Part shown: positions 1 to 9,292 of the stretch, in pieces
How positions within the stretch are numbered: the first letter of the stretch is position 1
Layout: the number at the start of each line of letters is the position of its first letter
Assembly: GCA_037176905.1 (NCBI GenBank)
Contig: JBBBWG010010889.1
Location: forward strand, 25,111 to 89,110
Source of the DNA: Azolla pinnata
Taxonomy: Eukaryota > Streptophyta > Polypodiopsida > Salviniales > Salviniaceae
Direction: 5' to 3'
Length of the DNA: 64,000 nucleotides
Program-made: the position numbers and the translations under genes
The notes under the pieces: model-generated
Seen by the model: the letters and a program-made list of their open reading frames with translations, nothing else
Told to the model about the DNA's origin: nothing
The model's database searches: none

Positions 1-1186
1 TTGCGCGTTAGCATCGATCGAAGCGCTCTTTCGCGTTTGTTTTGCATTGTCCATGGCTTGGTCCTCAGCTTGAATCTGCACTTCTGGCAAATCGCACGAG
101 CTGTTGTGTTGTGGCTGTCAGAAAAGCAACACTGCGGGAAAAGATTCGAGCATTCTTTTCTTCCGCTACTGCTCAGCATTCCTTTGAAGCTGCGATTTTG
201 GTATCCCATCCAGCCTGCTCGTTTTGAAGCCTCCGTATTGGAAATTAAGGCTTTCCCACATCTGCAGATGGATGAACACATGGACATGGCAGCCTGCGAG
301 CTAGAAGGATAATGCTTCATCTCATGGCTGCTGGCTCGTACAAAATCATAACTTGCTAGTACCATAATTTGAGGCCATCGACTATATTTCTCCCCCCCAT
401 TTGTGCTCAAAGATTGTTTTACAAAGACAGTGTTGTTGGCAATGCTTTTGCTGCAAAATTCTACAACAATTTGGAATCCCCATGCACATGTTTGTTGCAA
501 TGCTTTTGCTGCAAAATTTCAACAACATTTTGGAATCCCCATGCACAAGTTTGTTGCAATGCTTTTGCTGCAAATTTCAACAACATTTTGGAATCCCCAT
601 GCACATGTTTGCATTGCATGATATATGCCTACATTCATACTGTACACTCACCAGCATTACATACATGCACACACTGCAATCAATGCCTACCATGCCTAAC
701 TTACATCTCAGATACATTGTGCATATCATGCATGCAGGCATCCATACCTGCGTACATTACACCCTTGCATACATTCACATTACATATGCAACCGTCGTCA
801 GGACACCGTGAATTACTGCGACATGCCTCACCATCATCATCAGAAGATGGAATTCTAGGCCAAGTTTCACTCAAAAATATCCTTTGTAATTCTAGGGGTT
901 GGGCATCACAGCAACAATTTTGGCAAGATGGAACGGGGTAGAATAAAACAAAAAGATATACAAGCTGATGGTGGATGTGTAATGGATTCTGTCAATGCTT
1001 ATACGCACTTCTATATATGCTTATACATTTGTATAAGCTTATACATGGGGTGAGGTAGATATATAAAGCAAGGGGAACGGTGGATGTTTACGGATTGTGC
1101 GAATGCATGCATGGTGATGCATTTTGATGTACAGATTGCTGGAGATTATTATCACATAATCCATGGTGATGCATTATGATGTACAG
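1..1186. other. Non-coding stretch before the LHCB6 exon, probably intron and/or upstream DNA
   Basis: No protein-like reading frame is recognised here. The only open stretch, over the first 312 bases, has no family features. The last part must be intron, because the LHCB6 coding homology begins abruptly after a 3' splice site at 1186. I looked for the missing first LHCB6 exon (transit peptide and the segment ending Asp-Gly-Ser) and did not find it, so it probably lies before the window. A TATA-like string and repeated GCTTATAC-type words occur around 990-1070. A 58-bp tandem repeat at 432-607 is listed separately. Confidence 0.6.
432..607. repeat. Three tandem copies of a 58-59 bp unit
   Basis: A unit carrying TTGTTGCAATGCTTTTGC followed by CAACATTTTGGAATCCCC repeats three times, starting near 432, 491 and 550. 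Copies differ by a few substitutions and 1-bp indels, so this is an older local duplication. It does not hold an open frame across all copies. Confidence 0.85.
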
Positions 1187-1201
1187 ATTGCCTGGAGATT
1201 A
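1110..1201 (+). repeat. Tandem duplication of the LHCB6 3' splice region and exon start
   Basis: The segment 1110-1148 is repeated at 1162-1201 with a spacing of 52 bp. Both copies contain GATGTACAG followed by the exon start ATTGC...GGAGATTA. The downstream copy is the functional one because only it reads into the LHCB6 frame. The upstream copy has lost one C (ATTGCTGG instead of ATTGCCTGG) and is followed by unrelated sequence. It therefore leaves a decoy splice acceptor ending at 1134. Confidence 0.8.
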
Positions 1202-1736
1202 CGGATTCGATCCGCTGGGACTGGGCAAGGATCCCGCGGCATTGAAGTGGTACAGGGAAGCGGAGCTGATCCATGGCAGGTGGGCGATGGCAGCAGTGTT
1301 GGGCATCTTCGTCGGGCAAGCATGGAGCGGGATTCCATGGTTCGAGGCAGGGGCAGCTCCGGGAGCCGTGGCCCCCTTCTCCTTCGGAACACTCCTGGGA
1401 ACTCAGCTGTTGCTCATGGGCTGGGTCGAGAGCAAGCGCTGGGTCGACTTCTTCGATCCCAACACGCAATCTGTTGAATGGGCTACTCCTTGGTCTGGAA
1501 CTTACGAGAACTTTGCCAATGCCACTGGCCTCCAGGGCTACCCCGGCGGCAAGTTCTTCGATCCCCTCTCCCTTGCTGGTGAACTGAAGAATGGCAAGTA
1601 CATCCCCGACTACACCAAGCTCGAACGGCTCCAGACTGCCGAGATCAAACACTCCCGCCTCGCCATGGTCGCCATGCTCATCTTCTACTTCGAGGCTGGC
1701 CAGGGCAAGACACCCCTCGGCGCCCTCGGCTTGTAA
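1187..1736 (+). CDS. LHCB6: Chlorophyll a/b-binding protein CP24 (photosystem II minor antenna), last exon, 5' partial
   Basis: CP24 binds chlorophylls and xanthophylls in the thylakoid membrane and links outer LHCII trimers to the photosystem II core. The exon encodes 182 residues from [16 protein letters not shown] to the end [10 protein letters not shown]. It includes the first chlorophyll-ligand helix (ELIHGRWAM), a middle membrane segment ([15 protein letters not shown]) and the third helix (EIKHSRLAM). CP24 family features are [14 protein letters not shown] and the short C-terminus that stops right after the third helix, unlike other LHC proteins. The exon opens with the third base of a split codon after the acceptor CAG at 1184-1186. 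An in-frame ATG at 1176 lies in the intron and is not the start. The transit peptide and the mature N-terminus (roughly 70 residues) are outside the window. TAA stop at 1734-1736. It converges with the epoxide hydrolase gene. Confidence 0.95.
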
Positions 1737-2528
1737 ACGCAGCTGCCCTCTTCTGCTGCTGCTGTTGTTGTTGTTGCCGTTTGAGAAACAAAAAGCTTTC
1801 AGATGTGGTCACTCGGATTTCCTTCCTTCCTTCCCTTCTTGGTAGCAATTTGTTCTAGGTTTCGCGAAAAACCTCGGCGTAAGAGTAATCTTGGTCTTTG
1901 TATCTTAACACGTTATCTATTTGTTGTTGTGAAGGAACTCTGATTTGGGTATGTAACTGCCTATCCCTTGATAAATGATGATGTTGTTGTCCCCATCTCT
2001 GGTAAGCATGCATGTGTATATATATGTAGGTTGCTGCTGTGAAGGAAATCTGGAATGGATGTGTAAGCAAGCACCCATCTGTCGTCCTATCCTCTGCTAT
2101 GTATGGATGTGGGTATATTGTTGAACTAGGCTCAGAAGTAGAAAATGAAGCAGTGAACCATGGTCTTTGTAGGAAGCCATTGCTGTAGTGCGATTAGAAG
2201 CCATATTTGTTATTATGTAGGCGACCCAAGCACATCAGGATTAGAAGAGGTAGGAGCAATTGAAATTTGTGCTGAGGATCCTTGAGATGGCCTTGAGATG
2301 GGGCTGAATTTGGAATGACACAATGAGTCAGTCATAGAACAAAACTATTTGCACATCCTGTTAAGAGTTACTTGGTGTTGATTTCTTTTCTTGCAATCTG
2401 GATGCCATGATCAACTGCAATCACAATTGATTCGAATGCAAACATTTTTTCCAAGTGCTGGGCCCTGGCGAAATCATCATGCCCAAGGGGAAGGCGTCTA
2501 CATCCTCAAAGACTTTCAACTTCTCTTT

Positions 2529-2652
2529 AAATAATGTTTAGGGCTTGCTTGTATGGAGTGAATACATAAATCTACTTGATGTTATGCATCAAATAATGTT
2601 TAGGGCTTGCTTGTATGGAGTGAATACATAAATCTACTTGATGTTATGCATC
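2529..2652. repeat. Near-perfect 62-bp tandem duplication
   Basis: The unit begins AAATAATGTTTAGGGCTTGC and is followed by an essentially identical copy at 2591-2652. The lack of divergence suggests a recent event, unlike most other repeats in the window. Confidence 0.9.
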
Positions 2653-2675
2653 ATCATGCAACATATAGGGGTCCA

Positions 2676-2745
2676 AAACTTCGTAGGGTCCAAAATTTGG
2701 AGAACTGTGACACCATGGATCCAAAATTTGGAGAACTATGAGACC
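2676..2745. repeat. Short degenerate tandem repeat
   Basis: The string TCCAAAATTTGGAGAACT occurs twice about 30 bp apart, with similar flanks (TGTGACACCA and TATGAGACCA). A third partial copy (TCCAAAACTTCG) precedes them. Confidence 0.7.
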
Positions 2746-2887
2746 ACGGAAACAGTCAAGTCCACGGCAAATAATTCATTCACAATAGCTTGAATATATA
2801 AACAGAAATGGATCTGAGCATTAGCCAATTCCCATGTTTATTCCGGTTACATGACACATACTGATGCAGGAAACTCCAAGGCTTCCT

Positions 2888-4987
2888 TTACAATAAGCTC
2901 TGGGAATGAAAGCTACGGAAAAAACCCAATATATGCTCATTAACCACAGCAGGTTTTTCCTCATGTAAGAAATGACCTGTATTTTCTAGTACAAACACCT
3001 CTTTCAAATTCGGGACAAAGGCTGCCATTCCTCCTCCATGTATGAATTTTTTGGCAAATGGAAATTCATATACAATGTCTCTGTCTCCAACAATGAAGAT
3101 AGTTGGGACCACAACCTTGCTACCTGTCCAAGGTGCTGAGAGCTCCCATGACCTTGAATCAAATAAATAATCCAACGTTAACAGATCAACAACAAATAAG
3201 CTATTGACTATTTCATTCCTATATTTCTTTTTCAGATTAGAAACCATGTTCTTACAAGTCTATTGCCCTATAATAATTGAGTGCTGGTGTGAATCCATTC
3301 TTCTTAAATGCGTTCGTGTAGTGGACAACATCCTCCTCAGAGACCCACTCAGGAAGCACATCATCCACTTCCTCGTTTTCATAATAGCGGAAGTCCGAAG
3401 TCAACTTATTCGAAAAAATCTTCTTGAAGAAATTCCTAGGAGAAATCCTTGATATAAGCGCCTCAGCTCTTCCTGGTTCCTGAGAATGGATTCAATCCTT
3501 GTGTTTCAATTATTCAGAGCATAAAATGGATTCACATTCCCTCAGAAGGCTTCAAATTAGACCAAAGATAAAAAGAAAAAAGTTTACAGGGATGTCACTA
3601 TGCAAGAACTGTTATGAATTGCTTCTAGAACATTGCAACAGCCTTGTGTTGAAGTAAAATATTCTCCTGAGTTAGTTTGCTTCTTTGCCGATGGTAGTTC
3701 TGCAAAAGATAGATCTGTCCTCATTGAGGCTCTCTGCCCTGCTCAAGCTATTGAAAACCACTGTCTACTTTCAAGATGTGTGTCTGCATATGTATATGCA
3801 TGTAAAACGCACTCCCACGTTCTATACAAGCTCAAGCATACTTGGGCAATCAATGAAAATGCATATTTAGACTGTAATAAAAGTTCCCTAATCCAATTCG
3901 TGTGCATAACACAAATTCGAGGTGCCTATTTAAAAGTATACCTGAAATCGGCAGATGTAATGATCATCCCCGCAGATAGACCTGAGATTCTGTATTGGTC
4001 TACCAGCAGGGTTTCGAGGCCTCGAGTGGCTACTAAGGCTTGCATGGGCAAAGATCCTATCAGGACGATACAGGCATAGGTTCCAGCCAACAATCGCACC
4101 CCAATCATGAGCAACGAGAAATACCTGCCAAAAACCACGTACATAAACTCATCCTATGCGATCCGAATTTACAAAGTAAAATAAACCATGATCGGAAAAC
4201 ATTACCACTTACTTTCTTGAGCTGCAATGCATCAAGGAGGCCAATCAAATCGCCAACGAGATGCAAAGAAGTGTATTTTTCCACACCCTCGGGAGCATCA
4301 GTATCACCATAGCCACGTAAATCTGGAGCTATTGCACGATACCCAGCTTCCGAAAACACTCGAATCTGCTTGCGCCATGAATACCAAGATTCAGGGAAGC
4401 CATGAAGAAACAGCACCACAGGACCTGCATCAGGACTGATATTTACTCCACCGTACGCATGGATTCCAAATAAATACAGCTGGATTGAGATTGATTCCAT
4501 TCTATGCATGGATTCCAAACCAGTTCCGGAAGATAGAATTCATTCCATCGCATGCATAGATTCCAAATCTAATCAGCAAAGGTGGAGACTTGATTCCATT
4601 CTATGCATCTATTCCGAATCTCTCCAAAATTTCCCGCTTTTGAGAATTTGCAAACGAGTGATGGGCAGACAATGGCCTATGCCCCTGGTCTTACTTTGCA
4701 TAGGTAAAATAGAGAGCGCGCATCGACAATACCTTCCACCCCCCAATACTCTTCCTGATCCGTTTGGAATTCTGAGAGAATCAACGAAAGCTTTCCGGGG
4801 CAACACCATTGTTTTTAGTTTCTTACGAATTCTATCATTTGCCTCCATTTTCACTAAACTACGGACGGATCAAAAGAAAGACTGTCTTTTGGGGTTGCTA
4901 AAAAAGGGAGAACAAACCTGAACCCATTTCTGCGATGTGCATGTTGATGCCATTCGTGGCGATGGTTCTGTGAGTGACGCCCTCCAT
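2888..4987 (-). CDS. Soluble epoxide hydrolase (alpha/beta hydrolase), 5 exons, 317 aa
   Basis: This enzyme adds water to epoxides, typically fatty-acid epoxides in plants (cutin monomers, defence lipids), in the cytosol or peroxisome. I placed exons at 4918-4987, 4213-4424, 3942-4124, 3256-3479 and 2888-3152. Together they give 954 bases, an exact reading frame with canonical splice sites. The start reads MEGVTHRTIATNGINMHIAE, the usual beginning of plant soluble epoxide hydrolases. Visible parts are the oxyanion motif HGFP (residues 31-34), the nucleophile Asp101 in HDWGA, the cap-domain segment GDDHYICRFQ, the acid Asp255 in GDRD, and the catalytic His290 in TGHFLHEE. The length is normal for the family. 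There is no signal peptide. All catalytic residues are present, so it should be active. The fine substrate cannot be read from the sequence. Confidence 0.93.
4455..4620. repeat. Degenerate tandem repeat in epoxide hydrolase intron 1
   Basis: Words of the type GATTCCATTCTATGCAT and GATTCCAAA recur three to four times at intervals of roughly 50-60 bp inside the first intron. They are diverged and non-coding. Confidence 0.7.
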
Positions 4988-5160
4988 GGACGGGTATGAG
5001 AAGCTCTGTTTTTCCCCTTCTTTTCAACTGGTGATGTGAGAAAGACGGTAAAGAAAAAACAGAGTGTGTCCTCTTCGAGTCTAACTTGTATTTATTTCTA
5101 CATCCAAATGATCTTTGTTTTCATCGATCTCGGCTTTGCGATGCGACAATCAGGGCTTAA

Positions 5161-5345
5161 TTAGGGTTTAAGGTTTGGAGAAGAGGCGCGAGACGATTAG
5201 GGCCTAATTAGGGTTTAGGGTTTGGAGAAGAGGCGCGAGACGATCAGGGCTTAATTAGGGTTTAAGGTTTGGAAAAGAGGTGTGAGACGATTAGGGCTTG
5301 ATTAGGGTTTTTAAGGGTTCAAGAGGAGGTATGACAATTAGGGCT
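5161..5345. repeat. 47-bp minisatellite built around TTAGGGTTT
   Basis: Copies begin at 5161, 5208 and 5255, each as TTAGGGTTTAAGGTTTGG followed by AGAGGCGCGAGACGAT and AGGGC. A fourth, more diverged copy starts at 5302. Weaker echoes (TTAGGG, GAAGAGGTTGAC) continue to about 5600. The embedded telomere-like words suggest the unit grew from an interstitial telomere seed, which is an inference. Confidence 0.85.
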
Positions 5346-6254
5346 TAAGTAGGTGCTTAAGGTTCGAGAAGAGGTTGACATTTGCGAGATGAACATGCTT
5401 CGAAGGTTTGAGAAGTGGTTAACATCTGCGACAATCACGATGTGATTAGGGTTTAGGGTTTTTGACATTAGGGCTTGCTTGATTCAGGGTTTTAAGGGTC
5501 CAGAAGAGGTTGACGTTAGCGGCGATTAGGGCGTGATCCTCGACAAAGAGGTTGTTGTTTTGCGACTGTTAGGGCTTGATCATGGTTTAAGGCTCGAGAA
5601 GAGATGGGTTCTGGAGCTACTAATACGAATCCTCTATCCTAATTCTAGCCATAAACCCGATTAAATCCTAGTATTAAACCCTACTAACCCTAACCCAAGC
5701 TCTAACCCCACTCCTAACCCAAGCCCAAGCTCTGGCCTTCGCCGCGAATAACCCTAATTCTACTCGGTTCAGAACCAGCAATCATCACACCCATCACATC
5801 ACGCTCAAGAGGAAATTTCAGACGTAATCTGCCAATGTCCTATTCTGGAGTGCAGGACTCGTTCTCGAAAGTGAATTAAGATTCCTCATCGGCAATCCAA
5901 TGTCAAAACTACATATCGAAGAGGGGCCGAGATCGCGAAAAGATTTAATTGGGAGGTTAGTTTATCTGTCGATTACCAAGGAACTGTTATCCCGCGTGAT
6001 CTGTAAGCTGAGCACAGCAGAAACGAGAGCAGATCTGATCCGATCCGATCGGGGCCCGATCATGGCATCATCATCAGCAGCATCATCATCATGATCATCC
6101 ATCATAAGCAAGAATATGTGAACCGAAAGCAATGGAGATCGGACATCGTTGACTTGTGTGGATCGGACAGGAAGAGCGTAAACCGCAGGATACGTGGGCT
6201 AACAGGGAACCAGGTGGCTCAGCTCCGACGAATTCTCCAGTCTCATCCCCAAGG

Positions 6255-6745
6255 AAGTGAAGCCATACATACATACATACATACGTACGTACGTACGTAT
6301 GTACATACTTGTATACGGACAAACACACAAATTCTCGAGCCTCATTCAGAAGAAGATGAAGCATACATACAGATAGACAGTTAGGCAAAACACACATACA
6401 CACACACATACATACATACGATGTATACATACAGATAGACAGGTAGGCAAAACACACATACACACATACATACATACATACAATGTATACATACAGATAG
6501 ACAGTTAGGCAAAACACACACACACACACATACATACATACATAGAATGTATACATACAGATAGACAGTTAGGAAAAACACACACACACACACACACACA
6601 CATACATACACACACACACACAAACATACATACATACATACATACATACATACATACATACACACACACACATACATACATACATACACAGGCATACACA
6701 CACACATACAAGCAGTGCATACATACATACAGAAGTGCATGCATG
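6255..6745. repeat. CATA/CA microsatellite with a nested ~60-bp unit
   Basis: The block starts with (CATA)n and (CGTA)n. It then shows four copies of a unit ATACATACAGATAGACAG followed by (T/G)AGGCAAAACACAC and (CA)n(TACA)n, beginning near 6363, 6425, 6489 and 6552. It ends in pure CA and CATA runs. Cys/Val/Tyr-rich open frames on the minus strand here are artefacts of the repeat. Confidence 0.9.
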
Positions 6746-7186
6746 CAATGCATCAGACTTTAGGAACTTAATGATGATGATGATCTATTATTAGTGTTGG
6801 AGTCAGTTATTATTCAAAAGGGTAGAATGGGAATATACCAAAACCGAACCCAAAGAAAGCAAAAGGGCCAAAAAAGCAAATAAAAAGCAAATTAATTAAC
6901 TAACTAGTTAATTAATTTTATATTTATTTATTTATTCATTCATCCATATTTTTATTTTTATTTGCTGTTTTTAAATAAATAAAAATACGCAGAAGAAACC
7001 AGCAGGAAGAACGACAGAGAAGAGCAGCTATGGCGGCGGCACCTTGAAGAAGAAGAAGAAGCTCCATCGCCATCGCCATCGCCTTCATCGCCTTCCTGCT
7101 TCTGCTTCTTCTCTCAGACCAGGAGCTCCATCGCCATCGCCATCGCCTTCTGCTTCTTCTTCTTCTTCTTCTTCTTCTTCTTCCTC

Positions 7187-7198
7187 ATGTTCTTCTGA
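7187..7198 (+). promoter_or_regulatory. Four-codon upstream ORF overlapping the GT14 start
   Basis: ATG TTC TTC TGA occupies 7187-7198, and its last base is the A of the GT14 ATG (TGATGATG). Such an overlap could allow termination-reinitiation or leaky scanning. Whether it lies on the mRNA depends on the transcription start, which I cannot see. Confidence 0.4.
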
Positions 7199-8601
7199 TG
7201 ATGGTTTTGTCCCGCTTCTTCTTCTTCTGCTTCGTCTTCCCCTCCCGCTTCCTCCTCCTCCTCTCCGTCCTCGCCATCGCCTCCTTCCTCCTCGCCTTCT
7301 CCTGCTACGAGCTCCTCCTCTTCCTCCTCCTCCTCCCCCCCGGCTCCACCTCCTCCCACCTCCTCTTCGATTTCGCCCCCCTCCGCCCTTCCCATGCCCG
7401 CTCCGGCGGCGCGTCCTCCCTTCTCCTCCGCCATAGCTGGGCCGACGACGAGCTCCTCTCCCGGGCTCTGCAAGCCGAGGAGAAGCTCCGCGCCTCGCTC
7501 GCCGCAGTCGGAGAGGCTCCGCGCATCGACCCTCCGCCGCCGCCGCCTGCTGCGGAGGATCACGACGGACATGGCACGACGATCGGCCCTCCTCCCGCCG
7601 TAGGAATCGAAAATGGAGAGCTTCCGACAGGCTCGCGAGCTCCTCCATCGTCGTCGTCATCTCCGCCTCCTCCGCCTCCTCGATGTCTGCAGAGAATTAG
7701 GCCCAGATCGAAATCGCAGGGATCAGCGCCATGGAAAGTCGCGTTCCTCTTCCTCACGCGCGGGCCGTTGCCCTTCGCCCCGCTCTGGAGCCGCTTCTTC
7801 CACGGCCACGAGCCTCTCTTCAACGTCTACGTCCATGGAGATCCGAGCTTCCTCGATCTCAACAGGCACGCCACCGCCTACTGCGAGCGCGCCACGTCCG
7901 TTTTCTGCAACAGGCTCGTTCCCTCCCAGGCCACGGCGCGGGGAGCTCCGTCCCTGGCCGCAGCAGAGCGAAGGCTCCTCGCCAACGCGCTGCTGGACGA
8001 CCCGCTCAACGCGTACTTTGCGCTGCTCTCGGATCACTGCATACCTCTCGCGAGCTTCCACGGCGTCTACGAGCAGATCGTGGTGAAATCGCGAGGGAGG
8101 AGCTTCCTCGAGATCTTGACCCAGGCGCCGAGCCTGATGGCGAGGTACGATTCCAGAGGAGGCGAGGCATGGATGCTTCCGGAAGTGCCGAGGTCGAGGT
8201 TTAGGGTCGGATCGCAGTTCTTCGTGGTCAACAGGGACCTCGCGCTGCAGATCATCGCCGATCGGAGGATCTGGAGGAAGTTCGACAAAGCGTGCAGCGA
8301 CGCCTACAACTGCTACGTCGAGGAGCACTATTTCTCCACGCTGGTGGCTATGGCGATGGAAGGTCTGCTCGATCTGGAGGGAAGCCCCGCAGGTTGCGTG
8401 GAGCCTCGCACGCTCACGTACGTGGAATGGCCTGATAACAACGACGGGCATCCCCGGAGCTTCGGGAAAGAGGAAGTGAGCGAGGACCTCATCGTATCGC
8501 TACGCAGGAACGGAAGCTTCATCTTTGCCAGGAAGTTTGCAGATGATTCTCTGGGGCGGCTGCTGAATCTGTCCGCATTCATGTTTGCGGATGGAAGCTG
8601 A
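7198..8601 (+). CDS. GT14 family (core-2/I-branching type, DUF266) glycosyltransferase, intronless, 467 aa
   Basis: It is a Golgi type II membrane protein of the plant GT14/DUF266 family, which includes BC10-like wall glycosyltransferases and relates to beta-1,6-GlcNAc and glucuronosyl transferases. A very hydrophobic signal-anchor spans about residues 8-46. A proline/serine-rich stem (to about 165) follows. The catalytic domain starts at KVAFLFLTRGPLPFAPLW (near 180). Family features are FNVYVHGDP, LLDDPLNAYFALLSDHCIPL, the SQFFVVNRDLA segment, the CYVEEHYFSTL element and TYVEWPDNNDGHP near the end. Two adjacent ATGs (7198 and 7201) are possible starts. The leader is full of CTT and CATCGC repeats. 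GC content is very high, which creates long shadow frames on the other strand. Acceptor and linkage are unknown. Confidence 0.9.
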   Translation: MMVLSRFFFFCFVFPSRFLLLLSVLAIASFLLAFSCYELLLFLLLLPPGSTSSHLLFDFAPLRPSHARSGGASSLLLRHSWADDELLSRALQAEEKLRASLAAVGEAPRIDPPPPPPAAEDHDGHGTTIGPPPAVGIENGELPTGSRAPPSSSSSPPPPPPRCLQRIRPRSKSQGSAPWKVAFLFLTRGPLPFAPLWSRFFHGHEPLFNVYVHGDPSFLDLNRHATAYCERATSVFCNRLVPSQATARGAPSLAAAERRLLANALLDDPLNAYFALLSDHCIPLASFHGVYEQIVVKSRGRSFLEILTQAPSLMARYDSRGGEAWMLPEVPRSRFRVGSQFFVVNRDLALQIIADRRIWRKFDKACSDAYNCYVEEHYFSTLVAMAMEGLLDLEGSPAGCVEPRTLTYVEWPDNNDGHPRSFGKEEVSEDLIVSLRRNGSFIFARKFADDSLGRLLNLSAFMFADGS

Positions 8602-8611
8602 GGCTCCAAGG

Positions 8612-8650
8612 CTTGATCTTGATCTTGATCTTGATCTTGATCTTGATCTT
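8612..8650. repeat. (TTGATC)n hexamer microsatellite just after the GT14 stop
   Basis: Six to seven copies of TTGATC lie 11 bases downstream of the GT14 stop codon, hence in its 3' untranslated region. Confidence 0.9.
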
Positions 8651-8824
8651 TCGGCGGGCCCCGGAAGATGCTAGAAAGTTCTAGAAGGTGATACCGAAAT
8701 CCCTGGAAAGTTCTTGGCTCGATCCATTCCTTCTGAGAGAACATCATGCAGAGAGCAAAGGGCAGTGAACGAAATCCTCATCTCAAAGGTCAACGCCGCC
8801 TGAAGTCAGTAAGGTTCTTTGGTA

Positions 8825-8870
8825 GAATTGCTTCACGGTTCATGCTAGAATTGCTTCACGGTTCATGCTA
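8825..8870. repeat. 23-bp tandem duplication
   Basis: GAATTGCTTCACGGTTCATG plus CTA is present twice in direct succession, and a third partial copy (GAATTGCTTTCATGG) follows. Confidence 0.9.
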
Positions 8871-9052
8871 GAATTGCTTTCATGGGCACAATTGTTTTCT
8901 TTGGTGGAACTGCCTCTTTTGATTCGTAGTGCGTGCTCCTGTGCATGCCCCACATTCAAGCTCTTCTTTTGTCTTCCCAATTCTTGTCTGCAGAAGCATT
9001 TTTGAGTGAAGTAGAAGTGGTGGAAAAGAGAGAAAGAGCATCTGATAGAGGA

Positions 9053-9292
9053 GGTTTCATGGATTTCTATCAGATTTCGTTCTTTCCATTCTTACCTGCC
9101 AGAAAGCTCGGAAAGCTCAGAAAAGCATTCGTCAAATGCATGCAGAATAAACATGGATGGAGCCCAAGCTGCATGAGCATTTGAGAGGTTTCATGGATTT
9201 TCATCAGATCTGGTTTCTTTCCTGCTAGAAAGCTCAAAAGCATGTCACATGCAGAATAAAACAAACATGTATGCGGCCTAAAACTGCATGCA
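9053..9292. repeat. Diverged ~130-bp tandem duplication
   Basis: The block from GAGGTTTCATGGATTT through ATGCAGAATAAA and CTGCATG occurs at about 9053-9178 and again at about 9185-9292, with small deletions in the second copy. It has no coding potential. Confidence 0.8.

Larger units (their letters stand above)
1737..2887. other. Convergent intergenic region (LHCB6 and epoxide hydrolase 3' ends)
   Basis: This stretch holds the 3' untranslated tails of two convergent genes and no recognisable gene. It carries two small tandem duplications, listed separately, and AT-rich unique sequence. Confidence 0.7.
4988..7186. other. Divergent intergenic region with minisatellites
   Basis: This is the shared upstream space of the epoxide hydrolase (-) and the GT14 gene (+). 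No gene is recognised. It contains a telomere-like 47-bp minisatellite (5161-5345), more degenerate CTAACCC/TTAGGGTTT words to about 5760, the large CATA/CA array (6255-6745), AT-rich runs near 6880-6990 and a GAAGAA/CATCGC-rich leader (7043-7170). A five-codon upstream ORF lies at 7030-7047. Confidence 0.7.

Noticed and set aside
1176-1736. ATG at 1176 as start of a short LHCB protein
   Set aside because: The four codons before LPGDYG are intron sequence duplicated upstream; CP24 homology begins exactly after the CAG acceptor at 1186.
6095-6753. Cys/Val/Tyr-rich minus-strand ORFs
   Set aside because: They are translations of CATA/CACA microsatellite only.
7723-8451. 242-codon minus-strand frame opposite the GT14 gene
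   Set aside because: It has no motif, and the plus strand carries a clear GT14 domain over the same bases.
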